Below, in pieces: positions 58,989 through 64,000 of a stretch of DNA of 64,000 nt. The notes under the pieces are model-generated. The model saw nothing but the letters and a program-made list of their open reading frames with translations. It was not told the DNA's origin and searched no databases. A program made the position numbers and the translations under genes. Each line of letters begins with the position of its first letter. Within the stretch, counting starts at the first letter, position 1. The DNA is from Haliotispira sp965263485 (GTDB lineage: Bacteria > Spirochaetota > Spirochaetia > SP-2023), in NCBI GenBank assembly GCA_965263485.1, contig CBDHHO010000001.1, forward strand, positions 930,001-994,000, given 5' to 3'.

Positions 58989-61685
58989 TTGAAATCCGGC
59001 AACAAAAATAGTCGATTGATCAGAGGCGTGAGGGGGCTCAGGGATACTTGGAAGAGCGGGGGAGCCTCCCGGCGTTCTCCGGGCAGCTTGCCCTATCTGC
59101 CGATTTACGAACCGGTGCTGTTTCCCTGCACCAAAGGGGATTTGGTAGTCGGCAAGCCCGAATCCCGGGCTGCCATTGAGCGCGCTCTGGGCGGTGATCA
59201 CAATATCTTGCTCTGCTACAAAAAAGACAAAGAAGACGGTGGTCACTCGCTTAAAGAGCTGACTCCGGTGGCGATTCTGAGCCACATCACCAACTTCATG
59301 CGCTACCCGGACAGCTCGGTGCGGATCTCGGTTGAAGCCATGCGCACGGTGCGGTTGCAGAATGTTTCCGGCCCGGGAAGCACCGCAGCAGGTGCTGGCC
59401 AGCACTCGCGCAGCAGCGCAGCAGTGCAGCTGGCCGATTTTGAAGTAAAAAAAACAGCGGCTCTAAGCGATACGGATGGGGGCCTGGACGAGAAGAAGGC
59501 TTTTGCCACTATTTCACTGGTCCTTAAAGAAGCGTTTTCCGAATATGTGCGGGACAATCCCAAATTGCCGCACAAATTGCCCAAGCTGGTCAGCGATGCG
59601 CGTGATTCACAGGTACTGATGTCGCTGATTTGCAGCCACGTGAAAATGCCGCGCAGCCAGAAACTCTATTTTCTGGAACATCTCGGCTCACTGTCGCACT
59701 TGGAGGAACTGGGTATCACCCTGGGTATTGAGAAGGAAGTCGGCCAGATCAAGGAGAGTGTGAGCATACGAGTGCGCGAGCGCCTGGATAAAAATCAGAA
59801 AGAATTTATTCTGCAGGAGCAGATTAAAGAGATTCAGCGCGAGCTGCGGGGCGAAGCAGATGATCCCAGCGGCTCCCAAGAACTGGAAAAACGCTTCGAA
59901 GACAAACGGCTGCCTCAAGTAGTGCGAGAGAAGGTGCAGCGAGAGCTGCGCCGCTTGCAGGGCTTGCAAGCGGCTTCACCGGAATCCGGCATTCTGCGGG
60001 CCTATCTGGAGCTGATCGACGAACTGCCCTGGAGCCGAGTTACCGAAGATTCCATCGATATCATGGGTGCTCAGGCCATTCTCGACAGCGAGCACTACGG
60101 GCTGGAGGATGCCAAGGAGCGTATTCTCGACTACCTGGCAGTGCGGGGCTTGCAGAGCGACCGCGAAAAGCAAGGTAAAAAGACAGGGGAATCGGGTTCG
60201 CCGTTATTTTTCTCAAATACTGATGAAGACTCGGGACAACTTGCCGCAGAGCCTCGCCAGCAGCGTCTGCGCGGTCCCATCCTGTGCCTGGCAGGCCCGC
60301 CGGGCACAGGTAAGACCTCTCTGGGCGCATCGATAGCCAAAACCCTAAACCGTAAATTTGTGCGCATCGCCTTGGGGGGGCTGCGTGATGAGGCCGAAAT
60401 CCGGGGGCATCGCCGCACCTACGTTGGCGCGCTGCCCGGTAAGATCATCCAGGCTTTTCGCCGAGCACAGACTTGCAATCCGGTAATCCTGCTCGATGAA
60501 ATCGACAAAGTCAGCAGCGATTTTCGCGGAGATCCGGCATCGGCACTGTTGGAAGTCCTGGATCCGGAGCAGAACCACTCGTTTACTGACCATTATCTGG
60601 AACTACCCTACGACCTGTCCAAGGCCCTGTTTATTATGACAGCCAACGATCTGGATGAAATTCCGCTGCCTTTATTTGATCGTATGGAAATCATTGATGT
60701 TCCGGGCTATACCATTTATGACAAGCTACACATCGCGCGCCAGCACCTGATTCCCAAGCAATTACAGGAAAACAGCATTACTGAGAGCGGTCTGGATGTT
60801 TCGGAAGAAGTCCTCGCCCGCCTGATCGGCGAATACACCATGGAGTCGGGTGTGCGCAATCTGGAGAGGGTTATCGCCAAATTGATCCGCAAGCTGGTGC
60901 GGGCCTTTCTACGTGAGCAGGAGACCCGGCCCGGCTACTATACCCGCAGCAGTGCCTTTCTGCACCAAAATCAGGAGCTCAGTTGTGTCGATGAGAATAG
61001 CCCCAAATCTTGGCGGGAAATGCTGATGGGACACAAATGGCGGGTCGATGTGGAAGACCTGCGCAGGCACTTGGGAACTCCGCTCTATGATCCTTACGAA
61101 CAACTGCAAGAGAGTGCCATTAAGGGTTTTGCCCAAGGGCTCGCCTGGACGCCAGTCGGGGGCCGCCTGCTGCCGGTTGAGGCGCGTCAGGTGCGGGGTT
61201 CCGGTTCTTTAATCCTGACGGGCAAGCTCGGAGAAGTAATGAAGGAAAGTGCCCAGATCGCCTACAGTCTGATTCAGCAGTTGTTTGCTCAATACAATGT
61301 GGATGTGAAAGAGCTGGGAAAGCAGGACCTACACATCCACGTGCCCGAGGGCGCGATTCCCAAGGATGGGCCTTCGGCGGGAATTACCATTGCCGCCGCA
61401 ATGCTTTCGGCACTCTCCGGCCGTCCGGTGCGCCGGGATGTGGCAATGACGGGTGAGGTTACTTTGACCGACCAGTTGCTCTCGGTGGGGGGTATCCGCG
61501 AAAAAGTCTTAGCGGCTCATCGCCGGGGTTTCCGGCATATCCTGCTGCCCCGGAAGAATCAGCGCGATACCGAGAAACTACCGGAGCAGATCCTAGAAGC
61601 AATTGAATTCCACTATTTTCACTCAGTAATCCACGCCTTGCAGTTCCTGCTACCGGAAAGCGAAGCACCCGCAGCGATACCCTGA
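58989..61685 (+). CDS. lon: ATP-dependent protease Lon
   Basis: An 898-residue Lon from TTG 58989; AAAGGAGG 7 bases before supports this start. The N-domain is LPYLPIYEPVLFPCTKGDLV, followed by a coiled coil (IKESVSIRVRERLDKNQKEF, then ILQEQIKEIQREL). The AAA+ module has Walker A LAGPPGTGKTSLG and Walker B VILLDEIDKVSSDFRGDPAS. The protease domain has the Ser-Lys dyad in PKDGPSAGITIAAAMLSAL and a following Lys (GGIREKVLAAHRRG). Insertions near 125-155 and 395-425 make it longer than E. coli Lon. It degrades misfolded and regulatory proteins. It completes a clpP-clpX-lon protease cluster. Confidence 0.96.
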   Translation: MKSGNKNSRLIRGVRGLRDTWKSGGASRRSPGSLPYLPIYEPVLFPCTKGDLVVGKPESRAAIERALGGDHNILLCYKKDKEDGGHSLKELTPVAILSHITNFMRYPDSSVRISVEAMRTVRLQNVSGPGSTAAGAGQHSRSSAAVQLADFEVKKTAALSDTDGGLDEKKAFATISLVLKEAFSEYVRDNPKLPHKLPKLVSDARDSQVLMSLICSHVKMPRSQKLYFLEHLGSLSHLEELGITLGIEKEVGQIKESVSIRVRERLDKNQKEFILQEQIKEIQRELRGEADDPSGSQELEKRFEDKRLPQVVREKVQRELRRLQGLQAASPESGILRAYLELIDELPWSRVTEDSIDIMGAQAILDSEHYGLEDAKERILDYLAVRGLQSDREKQGKKTGESGSPLFFSNTDEDSGQLAAEPRQQRLRGPILCLAGPPGTGKTSLGASIAKTLNRKFVRIALGGLRDEAEIRGHRRTYVGALPGKIIQAFRRAQTCNPVILLDEIDKVSSDFRGDPASALLEVLDPEQNHSFTDHYLELPYDLSKALFIMTANDLDEIPLPLFDRMEIIDVPGYTIYDKLHIARQHLIPKQLQENSITESGLDVSEEVLARLIGEYTMESGVRNLERVIAKLIRKLVRAFLREQETRPGYYTRSSAFLHQNQELSCVDENSPKSWREMLMGHKWRVDVEDLRRHLGTPLYDPYEQLQESAIKGFAQGLAWTPVGGRLLPVEARQVRGSGSLILTGKLGEVMKESAQIAYSLIQQLFAQYNVDVKELGKQDLHIHVPEGAIPKDGPSAGITIAAAMLSALSGRPVRRDVAMTGEVTLTDQLLSVGGIREKVLAAHRRGFRHILLPRKNQRDTEKLPEQILEAIEFHYFHSVIHALQFLLPESEAPAAIP

Positions 61686-61689
61686 TCCA

Positions 61690-61827
61690 TCCACACCACT
61701 TGGCTCAGATGCGCCAATATGGGGATTAACACCTAAAAATACCTGCTGCTTCCTGAGTGGAATTTTTAGAGGTCCCCATCAATATTAATCCGTAGAAGTA
61801 GAGTATTATAAATGTTTGTCGCTCCCG
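61690..61827. repeat. MITE right end followed by the 41-bp repeat
   Basis: GGAATTTTTAGAGGTCCCC ends at 61777; no left end is found back to the lon stop. At 61787-61827 lies the second copy of the 41-bp repeat seen inverted at 26885-26925. The rest of the gap to 61927 holds no gene. Confidence 0.65.
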
Positions 61828-61927
61828 CTTTTGCAAGAATTAGGGATCAATCGGAAAGAATACTACTTTTACTGAATGGTATAACTAATTCTATAATAAA
61901 CACTTGTGTCCCGTGGAAGCTTATGTA

Positions 61928-61956
61928 TTGACAGTTTTTCTGTGGCTTGATATATT
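61928..61956 (+). promoter_or_regulatory. Sigma-70 promoter for the zinc-ribbon gene and rpsT
   Basis: TTGACA (61928-61933), 17-base spacer, TATATT (61951-61956). The leader to the ATG at 62063 is about 100 bases, ends in AAGGAGG and carries no clear hairpin. Confidence 0.75.
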
Positions 61957-62062
61957 TTGCCACCATTATTGAAGGGATGGAGATTGTTCTAGCTATTCAC
62001 AATGAAACGTTTTGCGTACATTGAACAGCATTGTCTCCAAGAGCGGACAAGGAGGAATTCGT

Positions 62063-62233
62063 ATGGCACAGCAGAGTAAAAATGCCCGCGCCGGCTCATC
62101 AAATCAAAAAGTTTTACACTCCTGCGGTGGAGAAATTAAGATGAAATCAATGTTCTCAAATGGAAAAATGAAGCATTATGCAGAATGTGATTCTTGTAAT
62201 CAGCAAGAACGCAGGCCTAGTGACTTCTTTTAG
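62063..62233 (+). CDS. Small zinc-ribbon-like protein
   Basis: A 56-residue protein with an excellent ribosome site (AAGGAGG, 7 bases before ATG). After a basic start (MAQQSKNARAGSSNQKVLHS) it has CGG and a later CDSC, with one loop CGGEIKMKSMFSNGKMKHYA between them. Only three cysteines are visible (HSCGG, ECDSC), so a full four-Cys zinc site would need another ligand such as His. It resembles small ribosome-associated or L32/L33-like ribbon proteins, and it precedes rpsT, but I do not recognise a family. Confidence 0.65.
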   Translation: MAQQSKNARAGSSNQKVLHSCGGEIKMKSMFSNGKMKHYAECDSCNQQERRPSDFF

Positions 62234-62319
62234 TCAGGATATATAGTAGGGGCACCTCTAAATAGTAGAATATGGGATTGAGCCATAGAAAATGAACTGT
62301 GGCTCTGAAGGAGTATATT

Positions 62320-62583
62320 TTGCCTAATTCGTCAAATGCAAAAAAACGTTATCACCAAAGTTTAACACGGCGCGATCGCAACAGAATAGCCAAAAGCCGG
62401 ATTCGTACGAGTATTCGCGCTTTTGAAAAAGCACTGAAAGAAGGAAATAAAGAAACTGCTCAACAGTGTTTTCAGGCGTTTGCCAAGCTCATCGACACTG
62501 CTGCTGGAAAAAATATCTATCATCCCAACACTTCTGCCCGCAAAAAATCCCGCTTGGCCAAAAAGCTCAATGTCCTAGTCTAG
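62320..62583 (+). CDS. rpsT: 30S ribosomal protein S20
   Basis: An 87-residue S20. The start is TTG 62320, with AAGGAG 7 bases before it; this gives MPNSSNAKKRYHQSLTRRDR, which aligns with the usual S20 start (M.N..SAKKR). The helical rest RIAKSRIRTSIRAFEKALKE and the C-terminal KLIDTAAGKNIYHPNTSARK followed by KSRL are typical. S20 binds the 5' domain of 16S rRNA early in 30S assembly. In E. coli rpsT also uses a non-ATG start (UUG), which is linked to its autoregulation. Confidence 0.94.
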   Translation: MPNSSNAKKRYHQSLTRRDRNRIAKSRIRTSIRAFEKALKEGNKETAQQCFQAFAKLIDTAAGKNIYHPNTSARKKSRLAKKLNVLV

Positions 62584-62678
62584 ATGTTTAATCTTTCAGA
62601 ATTAAGTTCAGTGAGCTTCGCCAATCTTGTTAACGATCGCAGTTCAATTCGATGAAGGTGCGAATGGAGGAATTTTAG

Positions 62679-63038
62679 ATGAAGAGAGAAAAGATTACTA
62701 AGGCTGACTTGGTGGGTCAGATTCAAGATCAACTCAAACATCAGGGGCGCTTGGATCGCAAAGAAATTAAATTGGTTCTGGATCAGTTTTTTGAAGAAGT
62801 GAAAGTCACCCTGCAGGAAGATAAAGTGATTGAATTGCGCGGTTTCGGTACTTTTGAGGTGCGTACCCGCAAAGGTAAAGACAAGGCGCGCAACCCGAGG
62901 ACTGGTGAAATCACTTCGGTCGAGAGTCATGGTGTGCCCTTGTTCCGGGCGGGCAAAGAATTGAAGCAGCTGGCTTGGCCGATCGTTCATCCCATCAAAG
63001 ATACAAACAGGGAATATAGCACTACTCCATCAGATTAG
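62679..63038 (+). CDS. HU/IHF-family DNA-binding protein
   Basis: A 119-residue HU-like protein, longer than HU (90) because of a 25-residue C-terminal tail (WPIVHPIKDTNREYSTTPSD). Core motifs are ITKADLVGQIQDQLKHQG, LDQFFEEVKVTLQEDKVIEL, RGFGTFEVRTRKGKDKARNP and RTGE with the DNA-intercalating proline region. It bends and compacts DNA as a dimer. The start has GGAGG 10 bases upstream. It is followed by a terminator-like hairpin. Confidence 0.92.
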   Translation: MKREKITKADLVGQIQDQLKHQGRLDRKEIKLVLDQFFEEVKVTLQEDKVIELRGFGTFEVRTRKGKDKARNPRTGEITSVESHGVPLFRAGKELKQLAWPIVHPIKDTNREYSTTPSD

Positions 63039-63059
63039 GACAAACTACTGGGTGCCTCC

Positions 63060-63088
63060 AAACTGCAAGAAGGCAAAGGCAGTTTTTT
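63060..63088 (+). terminator. Weak intrinsic terminator after the HU gene
   Basis: AAACTGC (63060-63066) pairs with GCAGTTT (63079-63085) around a 12-base loop and is followed by T residues to 63088. The stem is short (7 bp), so efficiency is doubtful. Confidence 0.5.
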
Positions 63089-63217
63089 AGATCCCCTACT
63101 TTTCTACTATATGTATAGGGAACAGTGGCGGACAGCTGTGTGGTTTTGAAAGATGGATGGATACTTGAAGCGATTTGAACAGGATTTGCGGACCAACTGT
63201 GAAAAGCAGGCCGTAAG

Positions 63218-63292
63218 ATGCCCCGGTGGTTTCTGTGGCTTGCTTTTTTGTGTATGATTTTTAATACCATTTCGGCGAGTCCCGCTCAATAG
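63218..63292 (+). CDS. Possible 24-residue peptide with signal-like sequence
   Basis: MPRWFLWLAFLCMIFNTISA followed by SPAQ and TAG. The composition looks like a signal peptide ending ISA-SPAQ, but nothing follows. No ribosome site is clear. It may be the start of a decayed secreted protein gene or chance. The gap 63089-63322 shows nothing else. Confidence 0.25.
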   Translation: MPRWFLWLAFLCMIFNTISASPAQ

Positions 63293-63322
63293 GCCGAAAA
63301 GATTTCGATAACTGAGAGATGT

Positions 63323-63823
63323 ATGGCAAAATTTCGCTTGGGCGGTTCTGGGAACAGTTTGCAAAAAGGGAAAATTACCGATGCGTTGGGTGCGGCATTC
63401 AATGCATCATCCGGGGCAGAGTCCGGGGTGTCGAATCCGACCTCTTCGCGGGTGGCGGAAGGTGCTCTCATACAGGGAGAGTTGACGTTTTCGAGTAATC
63501 TATACTTTTCAGGCAGGCTGGACGGTCTGATCCAGGCCCAGGAAGGCAAGCTGGAGCTGAGCAGAAGCGGGAAAGTACACGGCGACATTGATTGCCAGGC
63601 CATCGACTGTTATGGCGAGGTCTCTGGCAACATTATATCCCGGAAGCGCAGCATACTGCGCAGCGAATGTAAATTAATCGGAGATATCGAGACCGCAGCT
63701 CTGTCGATCCAAAATGGAGCACAAATCAGTGGTCACTGCAAAATGTTGGGTGACCAAGCCGATCTGGATTTATTCAGCATGCCGGTTGAAAATCTGCGTA
63801 AATACTTGAAGTCTGGCAAATAG
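63323..63823 (+). CDS. Bactofilin (polymer-forming cytoskeletal protein)
   Basis: A 166-residue protein. A flexible N-terminus (MAKFRLGGSGNSLQKGKITD, then a Ser/Ala stretch) is followed by the right-handed beta-helix repeats of the bactofilin domain: RVAEGALIQGELTFSSNLYF, SGRLDGLIQAQEGKLELSRS, GKVHGDIDCQAIDCYGEVSG, and IGDIETAALSIQNGAQISGH followed by C. Bactofilins self-assemble into nucleotide-free filaments at the membrane and help shape cells; in spirochaetes they have been tied to helical form and motility. Confidence 0.9.
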   Translation: MAKFRLGGSGNSLQKGKITDALGAAFNASSGAESGVSNPTSSRVAEGALIQGELTFSSNLYFSGRLDGLIQAQEGKLELSRSGKVHGDIDCQAIDCYGEVSGNIISRKRSILRSECKLIGDIETAALSIQNGAQISGHCKMLGDQADLDLFSMPVENLRKYLKSGK

Positions 63824-63856
63824 ACAATTTTTAGGCGATATAGCACTACCCTGATT

Positions 63857-64000
63857 ATGGGCAGCTCTAAAAATTTGGAACCCTTTACGGAGGCTGGAAG
63901 AACGGACCTTTTATCCCACCAGCTTGCTGCTGCGGGGGTCCGTTCATTGAGCCTTGCAGGCCTCGTAAACCGCCGTACTGACCTGATTAGCCACGCGTGG
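63857..64000 (+). CDS. Open frame running off the right edge, partly of MITE origin
   Basis: The frame from ATG 63857 stays open for 48 codons to the edge (EPFTEAGRTDLLSHQLAAAG, then VRSLSLAGLVNRR). Its first codons, GGGCAGCTCTAAAAATTTGG, look like a diverged MITE left end, so the true start may be further on. No family recognised. Confidence 0.3.
   Translation, partial: MGSSKNLEPFTEAGRTDLLSHQLAAAGVRSLSLAGLVNRRTDLISHAW

Noticed and set aside
61982..62062. Leader peptide MKRFAYIEQHCLQER before the zinc-ribbon gene
   Set aside because: No ribosome site for its ATG (about 62001), and the frame overlaps the real start without a regulatory pattern such as repeated codons or alternative hairpins.

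Overview
The window looks like a chromosomal segment of a free-swimming spirochaete, probably of the Spirochaetaceae/Treponemataceae kind. The evidence is flagellar genes (fliS, and a large fliD), a bactofilin, spirochaete-style lipoprotein signals, a uridine-kinase-like protein of the type seen in Treponema and Borrelia, and frequent GTG/TTG starts. Genus and species cannot be set from the sequence alone.

Layout. 1-1.9 kb: end of a CCA-adding enzyme, fliS on the minus strand, and a broken IS5-type insertion sequence. 1.9-20.7 kb: a sugar-catabolism island. It has two ABC importers (a MalFG-type importer with no ATPase, and an RbsBAC-type importer with two permeases), a two-domain PQQ-like propeller protein, an iron alcohol dehydrogenase, an aldehyde dehydrogenase, a GH88-like unsaturated glucuronyl hydrolase, a LacI regulator, a family-I CoA-transferase and an enoyl-CoA hydratase. 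At least two promoters there carry the same perfect palindromic operator, a third carries a relaxed version and a fourth a decayed one, so the island probably answers to the LacI protein encoded within it. 20.7-28.1 kb (minus strand): prfB with its programmed frameshift, a PEGA-like envelope protein, ridA-tatD-hypothetical, and an isocitrate dehydrogenase-family gene. 28.5-41 kb: ackA, a LamG-like secreted protein, fliD, a nucleoside kinase, an FGE/SUMF1-like lipoprotein, an FxsA-like membrane protein, a probably phase-variable lipoprotein, and DAHP synthase. 41.2-49.7 kb: a broken MNT/HI0074 pair, then a second LacI regulator divergent from an operon for split transketolase, a sugar ABC importer and an FGGY kinase. 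This set fits uptake, phosphorylation and pentose-phosphate entry of a ketose or pentulose. 49.8-56 kb: LMW phosphatase, tRNA-Gly, a BI-1 family protein, rtcB, and a GT11-GT2 glycosyltransferase broken by a 172-bp tandem duplication. 56.7-64 kb: clpP-clpX-lon, a small zinc-ribbon protein, rpsT, HU and bactofilin.

The most striking genome-scale feature is a family of short non-coding elements found in nearly every intergenic gap. They have terminal inverted repeats close to GGGRACCTCTAAAAATTC and an imperfect fold-back interior. I could read matching 4-bp target duplications for six copies (TTAT, TAAA, TTTA, TATA, AAGA, TTAA). The broken IS5-type element near the left edge ends in the same repeat, so the elements are best read as MITEs mobilised by an IS5-family transposase. 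They interrupt an IS630-like HTH reading frame, supply the stop codon of a nucleotidyltransferase pseudogene, sit at the foot of a 20-bp hairpin, and separate clpP from clpX.
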